Source: Rhodococcus sp. KRD162 | Lineage (GTDB): Bacteria > Actinomycetota > Actinomycetes > Mycobacteriales > Mycobacteriaceae | NCBI RefSeq assembly: GCF_017168335.1 | Contig: NZ_JABFAU010000005.1 | Coordinates: 430,575-494,574, forward strand | Reading direction: 5' to 3' | Length of the DNA stretch: 64,000 nt | Shown here: positions 56,278 to 63,484 of the stretch, one piece after another | Layout of the letters: the number at the start of each line of letters is the position of its first letter | How positions within the stretch are numbered: position 1 is the first letter of the stretch | Program-made: the position numbers and the translations under genes | The notes under the pieces: generated by a model | The model's input: only the letters and a program-made list of their open reading frames with translations | Told to the model about the DNA's origin: nothing | Database searches by the model: none

Positions 56278-57016
56278 TCCCACCATCGCCGGTCCGTGCG
56301 TCGACGTCCGTGACCTCACGAAATCCTTCGGCGAAAAACCTGTGCTCGACGGCATCTCCTTCGATGCGCGGCCGGGTGAGTTCGTGTCGATCATCGGTCC
56401 AAGCGGCTCCGGCAAGAGCACTGTGTTCAACATGCTGGCCGGACTCGACCGCCCCGACTCCGGCTCGGTTCGAGCGTCCCCCTGCGCCTATATGCCACAG
56501 AAGGATCTGCTCTTTCCCTGGCGGTGCGTGCTGGACAACACCACGCTCGGACTCGAAGTCCAGGGCGTGCCGAAGAAGGAGGCCAGGGCCCGCGCGCGGG
56601 AGCTGTTTCCGGTGTTCGGACTCGACGGGTACGAATCGGCTCGGCCATTCGAACTCTCCGGCGGTATGCGACAACGCGCGGCTCTGCTACGCACGGTGGT
56701 CCAGGGACGCTCGGTACTGCTGCTCGACGAGCCGTTCGGAGCGCTGGATTCGCTGACCCGGAGCGATATGCAGGCCTGGTTGCAGCAGGTCTGGTCGGAG
56801 TTCCGGTGGACAGTCCTGATGATCACGCACGACATCCGCGAAGCGGTCTACCTTTCCGATCGCGTGATCGTTCTGTCCCCCAGGCCTGCCCACGTGCGGC
56901 GTCAGGTCGAGATAGCGCTGCCGCGACCACGCGAGCTCGATATCGTGACGACTCCGCAGTTCGCGGCGGCTGAGAAGCAGCTGATGGATGTCCTGCTGAG
57001 TACAACTCCTCGGTGA
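56270..57016 (+). CDS. thiZ: Thiamine-precursor ABC ATPase (ThiZ-like)
   Basis: ATP-binding subunit of 248 residues. Walker A is GPSGSGKST at 43-51, the signature is LSGGMRQRAA, Walker B is LLLDEPFGALDS and the switch is MITHDIREAVYLSD. The ATG at 56270 is preferred to an upstream start at 56252, which has no better ribosome site. It is the last gene of the TPP-controlled operon and converges on the LCP gene. Confidence 0.93.
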   Translation: MADPTIAGPCVDVRDLTKSFGEKPVLDGISFDARPGEFVSIIGPSGSGKSTVFNMLAGLDRPDSGSVRASPCAYMPQKDLLFPWRCVLDNTTLGLEVQGVPKKEARARARELFPVFGLDGYESARPFELSGGMRQRAALLRTVVQGRSVLLLDEPFGALDSLTRSDMQAWLQQVWSEFRWTVLMITHDIREAVYLSDRVIVLSPRPAHVRRQVEIALPRPRELDIVTTPQFAAAEKQLMDVLLSTTPR

Positions 57017-57020
57017 TCAC

Positions 57021-57034
57021 CCGGCTACGGCCGG
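57021..57034. terminator. Weak hairpin between convergent genes
   Basis: CCGGC-TACG-GCCGG forms a 5-bp stem and 4-base loop in the 26-base gap between the ThiZ-like and LCP stop codons. There is no T run, so it is a weak candidate. Confidence 0.3.
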
Positions 57035-57042
57035 CATGAGGG

Positions 57043-58524
57043 TCAGTCGACGCAGGGAATGCCACCGTCGCTGTGCACGCCCTCGTCAGGTGTCGCAGGC
57101 GGGTCCTGGGCCGGACCCGATGTGCCGGTAGCGGAGGGTGCGGTTGCCGTCGTCGGCGCCGGTGACGGGGTGGTGGACGCGGTAGAGCTCGATGCGCTGG
57201 TGCTCGACGCGGTGGGCTGAGCGTTGCCGATCAACCGCGCCGCCTCGGCCCTGATGGCACCCACGTCGACGAGATTGACGTCCTGTCCGTCGATCGTCTC
57301 GTAGCCGGTGATCGGCAGCGTGTAGAAGTCGATATCGCCATGCATGACGGCCCCTGCCTGCTCCGCGAGCGTCACCGGGTCGAGCGAGGCGTCGATGACG
57401 ATGTCGTTCTTGGTGCCCGCTATCAGCGCCCGCAGTTCGCCGATGTTGGCCAGAACGCCGGAAGAGCTGAGCTTGGCCATCACTCCAGCCACGAAGGCCT
57501 GCTGCCGTTTGGTCCTGTCGAGATCACCGTTGTCGAGGCCGTGACGTTGCCGCACGAAGGACAGCGCCTGCGACGCGCTCAGCTCTTGAGCTCCCGCGGG
57601 AAAGTTCGCACCCGAATAGTCGTCGTGTACTGGATTGTTCAGGCACACCTGGATGGGTCCGACGGCTTCCGCCACGTCGTAGAAGCCCAGTAGGTTCACT
57701 TCTGCGAAATGGTCGATCGGCACATCGAGCAACTCACGAACCGCAGTCAACGTCGATCGTCTGCCGGCTTCCCGCGCTCGCCGCTCACGCTCGGCCGGAT
57801 CACTGACGCCCTCGTCGAGCAACTGTGTATCGGCGTCGGCCTTGGCCAGTCCATAGGCTTCTTTGATCTTTCGCTTGCCGTATCCGGGTACATCGACGTA
57901 GTCGTCCCGAGGTATCGACAACGCAGTCGCACGCCCGCCGTCAGCCGGAAGGTGCACCAGCAGCAGAGTGTTGGTGTTGTATCCGCCCACATCACTGTCG
58001 CCTGCGTGCAGCGCATCGGTGACGAACTCGGCAGGTAGGTCGTTGCCGTCCATGTCCTTGCGGCTGTCGAGGCCGATCAACAGAATGTTGGTGTCTCGAC
58101 CGTTGCCATTCGGATCGTTGTTGGCAATGCCATCGAGGGCGTCGGAGGTCGTCAGTCCGGTGGTCGCCTCCCGGTACACAACGAAGCCGGTTCCACTGAC
58201 GGCGATCGAGGCCACCGCAGCGGCCGCGACCAGAACCCGTCCGATCCGAAGCGCACGACCGCGATCACCCGACGGTGTGTGGATGCGGTGACGGCCTGCA
58301 CCGCCGTTGCTGCGCAGGGTGTCATCGCCAAGGCCGTTCGGTAGCACCTCGCCAGGGTACGCGGCTCTCACCTGGGTGATGCTTCGCCCAGGCAGCGCGA
58401 GTTCGTCGCCGACCGACAACGTCCGCCTCGAGGTCGGCGCGGGCCTGCGGAATCCGACGGGCCCGCGCGGGCACCCGCTCGGCGAAGGTTGGGCCGATCG
58501 GGACGAACCGGACGGTAAGCCCAT
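57043..58524 (-). CDS. LytR-CpsA-Psr (LCP) cell-wall ligase
   Basis: Attaches a glycopolymer such as arabinogalactan to peptidoglycan, in the cell wall. Of 493 residues, 1-90 form an unusually long cytoplasmic arginine-, glycine- and proline-rich tail, 94-117 a membrane helix, about 140-390 the LCP domain (NILLIGLDSRKDMDG, ALSIPRDDYVDVPG, KIKEAYG, FVRQRHGLDNGDLDRTKRQQ), and the C-terminal 110 residues a Ser/Thr/Ala/Pro linker with a final CVD. The ATG at 58524 gives the long tail; downstream starts would shorten it. Confidence 0.93.
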   Translation of the reverse strand: MGLPSGSSRSAQPSPSGCPRGPVGFRRPAPTSRRTLSVGDELALPGRSITQVRAAYPGEVLPNGLGDDTLRSNGGAGRHRIHTPSGDRGRALRIGRVLVAAAAVASIAVSGTGFVVYREATTGLTTSDALDGIANNDPNGNGRDTNILLIGLDSRKDMDGNDLPAEFVTDALHAGDSDVGGYNTNTLLLVHLPADGGRATALSIPRDDYVDVPGYGKRKIKEAYGLAKADADTQLLDEGVSDPAERERRAREAGRRSTLTAVRELLDVPIDHFAEVNLLGFYDVAEAVGPIQVCLNNPVHDDYSGANFPAGAQELSASQALSFVRQRHGLDNGDLDRTKRQQAFVAGVMAKLSSSGVLANIGELRALIAGTKNDIVIDASLDPVTLAEQAGAVMHGDIDFYTLPITGYETIDGQDVNLVDVGAIRAEAARLIGNAQPTASSTSASSSTASTTPSPAPTTATAPSATGTSGPAQDPPATPDEGVHSDGGIPCVD

Positions 58525-58682
58525 GTCTTCGCCGAACTCGGTTGCTCGATCGGTGCGATGTGCAGTCCCCTGACGTAGAGGCGTGGCATCAGATCTCGTG
58601 AATCTCGGTGGATCACGCAGTCGTCGCCGCCGAGGCACTTGTCGGCAGTGGTTCTCCCGAGCCGGTGCGTACGGTCTGCTTC

Positions 58683-58688
58683 TATTCT
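58683..58688 (+). promoter_or_regulatory. -10 element of a leaderless gene
   Basis: TATTCT lies 6 bases before the ATG at 58695, a spacing that places the transcript start at the initiation codon. There is no Shine-Dalgarno. The -35 is not recognisable. Confidence 0.5.
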
Positions 58689-58694
58689 GAACGT

Positions 58695-59057
58695 ATGGAC
58701 TTCCGATTCGTGACCCGGGCGCTGAGCACGCGCGCTGCCACCCAACTCGGTGCCGCTGTGCACGGGCGAACCGGCACCGACGTGGACGTTCACATCGCAG
58801 GTTCGGCGGTACCGCTCGACGACACTGCCCGAGATGCCGTACTCGAACTGCTCACACAGTTGGCAACCGTCAAGGCGGTGGCCATCGGAACCGTGAACGA
58901 ATTGCTGACGACATCACAGGCAGCAGAGGTGCTCGGGGTCTCCGATACCTACGTTCGGAAACTGGCAGACGCCGGCGACCTACCGATCGAGATGCGCGGA
59001 ACCCACCGACGTTTCCGACTCGAAGATCTTCTGCGCCAACGTGATCGATTCCGGTGA
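58695..59057 (+). CDS. Excisionase/MerR-like HTH DNA-binding protein
   Basis: The 120 residues have an N-terminal alpha/beta part (about 1-70) and a C-terminal excisionase-family helix-turn-helix, LLTTSQAAEVLGVSDTYVRKLADAG with HRRFRLEDLLRQRD. Such proteins are often antitoxins or small regulators in actinobacteria. It starts at the ATG at 58695, probably leaderless. No toxin-like gene with a PIN domain follows on the same strand, which makes a toxin-antitoxin role unproven. Confidence 0.82.
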   Translation: MDFRFVTRALSTRAATQLGAAVHGRTGTDVDVHIAGSAVPLDDTARDAVLELLTQLATVKAVAIGTVNELLTTSQAAEVLGVSDTYVRKLADAGDLPIEMRGTHRRFRLEDLLRQRDRFR

Positions 59058-59073
59058 TCAGTAGCCGCGACTC

Positions 59074-59394
59074 TCAGCCGGCCTCACGTTCGAAGTGTGC
59101 GGACTGAACGGTCATCAAGTCCCGGAACGCTTGTCCGGCGGCCAACCACAGCTGTTCGGAGTCGATGTAGTCGATTCCTCGATTCTCGACGTCGCCGCGA
59201 TACGCGCCGACGTCGACCGACAGCATTCCGATCACCGACGACACATCCGGATCGAGATACGCCGATTGACTGTTCTGCAGCTCGCGAAACTGAGCCGAGA
59301 AGAACTCCGCTGGAATTCTTCGGTCGACGAACTGCGCGATGAGAAACAGGAAGCGGGATGAATGGGCGGACGCCGCCCGATATGACTGCTCCAT
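59074..59394 (-). CDS. Colicin-immunity-like protein (orphan)
   Basis: The 106 residues fit the pattern of the colicin D immunity-type family (PF09204-like): a helical FLFLIAQFVDRRIPAEFFSAQF, then a long helix, then DVGAYRGDVENRGIDYIDSEQLW, where that family normally has an acidic DVDAYxxD...D...DE.L stretch. GGGAGAGGGG lies before the ATG at 59394. No toxin, WXG100 or polymorphic toxin gene is visible nearby. Function as an immunity protein is therefore only inferred, and the match is by eye. Confidence 0.6.
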   Translation of the reverse strand: MEQSYRAASAHSSRFLFLIAQFVDRRIPAEFFSAQFRELQNSQSAYLDPDVSSVIGMLSVDVGAYRGDVENRGIDYIDSEQLWLAAGQAFRDLMTVQSAHFEREAG

Positions 59395-59624
59395 GATGAA
59401 CCCCTCTCCCCACGGTCGACAGCACCCCTCGCACTGTCGACCGTCGAGCTCGCTGAGACCCGAAACCCGATGCACTGACGAACCCTCGAGCATCTATTCG
59501 ACCCAGCGACTGAAACAGGGAGCTCGTCGTACCAACGCTAGGCTAATCAAGCCCCGTGCCGGTTTTTACTTCTAGCGCGAAATTGATGAGAGATCACAAA
59601 AGACAAGCCCTTACCTGTTGCTGC
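59395..59624. other. 230-bp gap, nothing clear
   Basis: No gene is supported. It lies upstream of the immunity-like gene and is expected to hold its promoter; TAGCCT and TAGCGT are unconvincing -10 candidates near 59535-59550. Confidence 0.4.
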
Positions 59625-60392
59625 TTACCGAAAAGACCCCAGAGGGGCACGGTCAGGGGTGTCCAGCTCCCAGAACTGCCAACCGTCCCGCTCCTCGACA
59701 TCCCCACTGATGTGGGTGGCGACAGCGCTGGCGGCCACGGATGGACTGTCGAAGCGGCGGCCTTCCATCGGCCCTGCCGTGATCTCGAGCCGTTGACTTT
59801 CCGGGTCGTACCGACCACACAGTCGGTAGCCCTCGAAATCGGCAACCACGCGCACGCGTTCGTCGATCACTTCTTCTTCCACCGCCACTGCGGACTTGCG
59901 CTTGGCTTTGACTCGGGGCGTACGAACCCAGGTCTGCTCGGGACCGAGGTCTACCGACGTATCCAGAGTGGCACTCAGCCCCAACAAGTCCCATCGCTCA
60001 CTGCCGTGTGCGACACGGTCGACCGCGATTGCATGATGGCCCGTTCTGGTACGCAGCGGCGAGTCCTGAACCCACAGATCCACTTCACCGCGAATATCGG
60101 CTGCCATCTCTTCCGAGGACACCATGTAGAAGCGCGGATCATCGTTCGCAAGGTCGACGAACACCCAGTACGAGGAGCCGGTGTCATCGCTCTCGAGAGA
60201 CTCGTCCTGCCTGCGCGCCTTCCAATCACCAGCCACTTTCGAGCGCACCCGAACGATGCACGACGACGTGCCGTCCATGGACCAAACCTGCACTGGGTTC
60301 CGGCGCGACGACGTCAGCCGCTCCGCGCGCCCGCTGCGCTGGGCGACGGTCCTGATGAATGCCTTGATTCCCCGGTCGGATGTGTCTTCCAC
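59625..60392 (-). CDS. Unknown protein with DUF4357-like C-terminus
   Basis: The 255 residues start at GTG 60392. The C-terminal 70 residues resemble the DUF4357/DUF2924 type, with RFDSPSVAASAVATHISG and GWQFWEL. The N-terminal part has IVRVRSKVAGDWKARR and YWVFVDLANDDPRFYMVSSEEMAADI, which recalls proteins found with restriction or phage-defence loci, though no nuclease motif was verified. It is isolated. Defence-related or regulatory roles are speculative. Confidence 0.65.
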   Translation of the reverse strand: MEDTSDRGIKAFIRTVAQRSGRAERLTSSRRNPVQVWSMDGTSSCIVRVRSKVAGDWKARRQDESLESDDTGSSYWVFVDLANDDPRFYMVSSEEMAADIRGEVDLWVQDSPLRTRTGHHAIAVDRVAHGSERWDLLGLSATLDTSVDLGPEQTWVRTPRVKAKRKSAVAVEEEVIDERVRVVADFEGYRLCGRYDPESQRLEITAGPMEGRRFDSPSVAASAVATHISGDVEERDGWQFWELDTPDRAPLGSFR

Positions 60393-60579
60393 GGATTGCC
60401 ACCTTCAGCCTCGAGAGCACCCCGTACTTGTGAAGAGCGGTGATGCGACGGGCGGCGCTGGCACGACTCGGTTTCCCTCACCCTACTGCTTGGAGCGGGC
60501 CTCGAGGAACCGCTCAAATCCCAGCGCACAGGTGCCGGATACCGTGGAGACACCGACACTCGGCCAGGAGGCACAACCA

Positions 60580-60864
60580 ATGACGGTCACAATCGAGCAT
60601 GACACCGCACACAGTCGGTTCGAGATCTACGTCGACTCGGAGTTGGCGGGCTACTCCGAGTACCTCGAACAGGACGGTGTCAGAACGTTCCACCACACCG
60701 TCACATTTCCACAGTTCCGGGGCCGGGGACTCGCTGCGACCCTCACCGAACACGCTCTGAACGACACCAGCACGCAGGGATTTCGAGTAGTCCCTACGTG
60801 CTGGTTCGTTCGTGATTTCATCGACGCGGCAGGCGATCGCTACGCCGATCTCGTCGAGAACTGA
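60580..60864 (+). CDS. Small YjdJ-type GNAT acetyltransferase
   Basis: A 94-residue minimal GNAT protein. The acetyl-CoA loop is FPQFRGRGLAATLTEHAL, and the C-terminus has VPTCWFVRDFI. AGGAGG lies 8 bases before the ATG at 60580. Proteins of this size are widespread and of uncertain substrate. The gene is divergent from the DUF4357-like gene and convergent with a small ORF. Confidence 0.92.
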   Translation: MTVTIEHDTAHSRFEIYVDSELAGYSEYLEQDGVRTFHHTVTFPQFRGRGLAATLTEHALNDTSTQGFRVVPTCWFVRDFIDAAGDRYADLVEN

Positions 60865-60867
60865 GAA

Positions 60868-61083
60868 TCAGCGCACGGAAGACAACGCACCGATTCGAGG
60901 CTCGGCTCCTGCTTCGCAACCGTTCGACGAAGCCTCGGGCTCGTTCCCGACCTTCCGCGAGTTCGGTTCACTGCCAACGCCTTCCGCACGTCGTTCGGCT
61001 TCGATCCTGCGTCGATCATAATTCTGCACGCCACGCGCAACACGTTGTCGGTGCTCATTCAGGATTTGTTCGTAGTGGTACAT
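60868..61083 (-). CDS. Small basic hypothetical protein
   Basis: The 71 residues start MYHYEQILNEHRQRVARGV; the first half is basic and likely helical, the rest is disordered and rich in Glu/Gly/Pro. AGGAGA lies just before the ATG at 61083, which is the main support. No family recognised. It could be a genuine small protein or chance. Confidence 0.5.
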   Translation of the reverse strand: MYHYEQILNEHRQRVARGVQNYDRRRIEAERRAEGVGSEPNSRKVGNEPEASSNGCEAGAEPRIGALSSVR

Positions 61084-61543
61084 CTGTTCTCCTACAGCAA
61101 ATTTGGGGGCCAACACAGACGATGCTGCGCGGCAAGGAATTCGAGGGACGAGCCATAGTCGGCCCGTAGCGCTACTCAACGAGCGTTGTCGGCGACGAAC
61201 GCAAACCGAATACGGAGGACTCGACGGCCCGGGTACTTCAATTCTGCTGCCACTTGTCCACCTCCATCGTCTCCGCACTGTGCCTGTGCCATGATCATGC
61301 ACGCACCAGCCAACGAACTCCAGCGAATTAAATTCTCGGTCCGAAGCATCCGAAGGCCCGAACCCAATCCTGTTGTCCTGCTGAGCATTCAGACCTCCAA
61401 CCCGCGTCCTGATCGCTCTCACGGACTTCGAGTCGATCGGCGGTTGTGTACGACGCGATCAGGGGCCGGCGCGCGAGCATGGTCTCCTGGGTGTGATGGT
61501 CGATGAGATTCGTGTGCTGGGTCGCCCGGCTCCTGGCGCAAAA
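61084..61543. other. 460-bp region without a confident gene
   Basis: Lower GC than neighbouring genes. It contains one weakly supported small ORF (61176-61388, minus) and abuts the hairpin-repeat array on its right. Otherwise nothing is seen. Confidence 0.5.
61176..61388 (-). CDS. Possible 70-residue ORF of low confidence
   Basis: GGAGG lies 5 bases before the ATG at 61388, but codon use includes TTA and the GC third-position bias is weak. The product has no recognisable domain. It could be a remnant of an accessory gene. Confidence 0.22.
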   Translation of the reverse strand: MLSRTTGLGSGLRMLRTENLIRWSSLAGACMIMAQAQCGDDGGGQVAAELKYPGRRVLRIRFAFVADNAR

Positions 61544-61622
61544 GCGCGCGCGTTTGTCGGATGCGCGCGGAATGGTGTCGTGTGGGGTGGCGATTGTGCG
61601 CGCGTCTGACGATTCCGCGCGC
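61544..61622. repeat. Hairpin repeat element A
   Basis: Left arm 61544-61568 and right arm 61598-61622, in the same layout as the elements to the right. Its distance to element B is 178 bases, not 190, and its downstream spacer differs, so it is the most divergent full copy. Confidence 0.85.
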
Positions 61623-61694
61623 GTCTGTGCCGGGGGGGTGAGGGTCGAGGGGTTCCGTGCTGGACAGTGTGGGCCTGGTGTCCCTGGTCCCGGC

Positions 61695-63092
61695 CTACCT
61701 GCCTCCAGCCCTGGCGCAAGTGCGCGCGCGTTTGTCGGATGCGCGCGGATTGGTGTCGTGTGGGGTGGCGATTGTGCGCGCGTTTGACGATTCCGCGCGC
61801 ATCTGTGCCGCGGGGTGAGGGTCGAGAGGTTCCGCGCAGGTGGAGTGATGGCCGAGGGGCTCGGGTGCGCGCGTTGCGAGTCCGCTCGATTCGATCCCCG
61901 GGGCCGCGAATGCGCGCGCGTTCGTCGGACGCGCGCGGATTGGTGCCGTGTGGGGTGGCGATGTTGCGCGCGTCTGACGATTCCGCGCGCATCTGTGCCG
62001 CGGGGTGAGGGCCGAGAGGTTCCGCGCAGGTGGAGTGATGGCCGAGGGGCTCGGGTGCGCGCGTTGCGAGTCCGCTCGATTCGATCCCCGGGGCCGCGAA
62101 TGCGCGCGCGTTCGTCGGACGCGCGCGGATTGGTGCCGTACCCACCCCAACCCCCACTCGAGTTCCTTGCGCATCGCTGCGACCAGGGCTGGCTTGAGAT
62201 AGCCGGCATCGGTCAGTGCAACTCCGTCCTCGCCGATCATGCGGAGGAACCAGGTCAACTTCGACATCGCGATCTCGGCGACCGGTAGGTCCACCGAACT
62301 CTCGACTGTGAGTTCGCAGCGTGGCAGCAGCGCCATCAGCGAGGGCACCTCCGTCGGTCGTATCCGATCGAAGAGTTTCCCGACGGCCGGTGCCGTTGCC
62401 ACCGCCTCGGCGAGAACCGACCTACCCGTATCGAGCGAGAAGAGCTTTCTGTTGACCGCATCGACGTCGAACCGAGCCGGGTTGAATCCCGGTCCCCACC
62501 TCGAAAGGAGAGCCGGAAGTTCTGGATCGGCCGGATCGTGTGCGATCTCGAGATCCTGCGCATAGTGCGACGGTCCGCCGCAGTCCTCGGGTGGGCACGC
62601 GCGCGCCCCATCGAGGCAGACCGATCGAAGGTCGTCGATATCGGAATCGATCTGCTCCAACTCGACAGTGTGCGTCCACCCATCGCCGAAGTCGTACTCG
62701 TAGGCCAGTACGGACCCGGGAGATGTGAGGACCTCGTCGATTCGGACTCGTTCCTCACTGGCAGCTTCGGCACGTGGTTCGTGGTCGAGAGTCTGTGCCA
62801 TCTCGAAACGACGGGTCGAACCGGCGGCCCTGAGGCTGAAGGCATGCATGTGCCGGTCCTCCCAGCCCACAGCGCATTGCAACACCGAATGCAGTTCCGA
62901 GAGCAGCAGGTCGGAGCGCACCCGCAACCGCCGCCATATCTGCGGTCGAGTGTGATCGACAGTCACCCGCAGAACCAGGTTGACCAGACCTCGGCCTGTC
63001 GGTTTCGTGCCGCCACCGTCGGACGACTCGTCGGTGTCGGGCAGATCCGGAACCACCGAGAGATGGCGGACGCGGCCGGTTCTGATCGACAT
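61695..63092 (-). CDS. pRiA4b ORF-3 family protein, C-terminus replaced by repeat array
   Basis: From the ATG at 63092, residues 1-320 read as the plasmid pRiA4b ORF-3 family: LRVTVDHTRPQIWRRLRV, DLLLSELHSVLQCAVGWED, LAYEYDFGDGWTHTVELE, CPPEDCGGPSHY and a C-terminal LTWFLRMIGEDGVALTDAGYL. The gene would normally continue after MRKELEWGLGW for roughly another domain. Instead it passes at about 62139 into the repeat array and stays open until 61695, adding about 150 Arg/Ala/Pro-rich residues. The gene is likely truncated and nonfunctional, or encodes a fusion tail. Confidence 0.85.
   Translation of the reverse strand: MSIRTGRVRHLSVVPDLPDTDESSDGGGTKPTGRGLVNLVLRVTVDHTRPQIWRRLRVRSDLLLSELHSVLQCAVGWEDRHMHAFSLRAAGSTRRFEMAQTLDHEPRAEAASEERVRIDEVLTSPGSVLAYEYDFGDGWTHTVELEQIDSDIDDLRSVCLDGARACPPEDCGGPSHYAQDLEIAHDPADPELPALLSRWGPGFNPARFDVDAVNRKLFSLDTGRSVLAEAVATAPAVGKLFDRIRPTEVPSLMALLPRCELTVESSVDLPVAEIAMSKLTWFLRMIGEDGVALTDAGYLKPALVAAMRKELEWGLGWVRHQSARVRRTRAHSRPRGSNRADSQRAHPSPSAITPPARNLSALTPRHRCARNRQTRATSPPHTAPIRARPTNARAFAAPGIESSGLATRAPEPLGHHSTCAEPLDPHPAAQMRAESSNARTIATPHDTNPRASDKRARTCARAGGR
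61722..61800. repeat. Hairpin repeat element B
   Basis: Arms 61722-61746 and 61776-61800 flank a 29-base loop beginning gattggtgtcgtg. The 25-base arms pair with a few mismatches and are dominated by GCGCGC runs. Confidence 0.88.
61912..61990. repeat. Hairpin repeat element C
   Basis: Arms 61912-61936 and 61966-61990 match at 21 of 25 positions as an inverted repeat around a 29-base loop. It is the reference copy for this element. Confidence 0.9.
62102..62139. repeat. Broken hairpin repeat element D
   Basis: Only the left arm (62102-62126) and the first 13 loop bases are present. The sequence then changes to acccaccccaacccccactc, which belongs to the adjoining gene. The break lies inside the loop. 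Confidence 0.88.
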
Positions 63093-63484
63093 GCACTCGA
63101 CCCTAGTCGGACGGGTGTGTCGGACACAGACTTCTGACCTGCGTTCGTGAGAAACAGACATACGCAGGTGCGGTGCATCGAGATCGCCGGCTCACGATCG
63201 TTGCCGACCTTGCTCGTCGAATCCGATGCGGCCGAAGCATAGGTAGATCGCTCGTCCACACCGGACAAGCCTCGGTCGATGGTCCCCGAGGCCGCCCTCG
63301 GCGAGGGAAGCATCCTCGTCCGCTGTCACCGAATCCCGCACGCGACCAATCCCGCACGCGACGAGGTTCCGTTTTCCCCGGCACTCAGGGTGCGCCCATC
63401 ATGTTCGCGACGAAAGCCTTGCGAACGTCGGCAACTACCCCGCCGACCAGAACTACCGCCACGGGCAGTTCGACGCCTTCGGGC
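63093..63484. other. 392-bp intergenic region
   Basis: No gene is supported. It separates two minus-strand genes and carries a near-exact 15-base direct repeat (aatcccgcacgcgac) at about 63332-63361. It probably holds the pRiA4b-type gene promoter. Confidence 0.5.

Larger units (their letters stand above)
61722..62139. repeat. 190-bp tandem repeat array (about 2.2 units)
   Basis: Sequence from 61722 recurs at 61912 and again at 62102, with a constant period of 190. The second and third units are almost identical, differing from the first at a few positions. The last copy breaks off at about 62139 inside its hairpin loop, where pRiA4b-type coding sequence begins. Spacers between hairpins are about 111 bases and include ccgaggggctcgggtgcgcg. 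Confidence 0.92.

Noticed and set aside
61544-62139. CRISPR-like array
   Set aside because: Repeats are about 80-190 bp with near-identical spacers and no cas genes, so it is not a CRISPR array.
61328-62209. 293-residue minus-strand open frame through the repeats
   Set aside because: It is a stop-free reading of the repeat array in another frame, with only Arg/Ala/Pro-rich text and no independent start signal.
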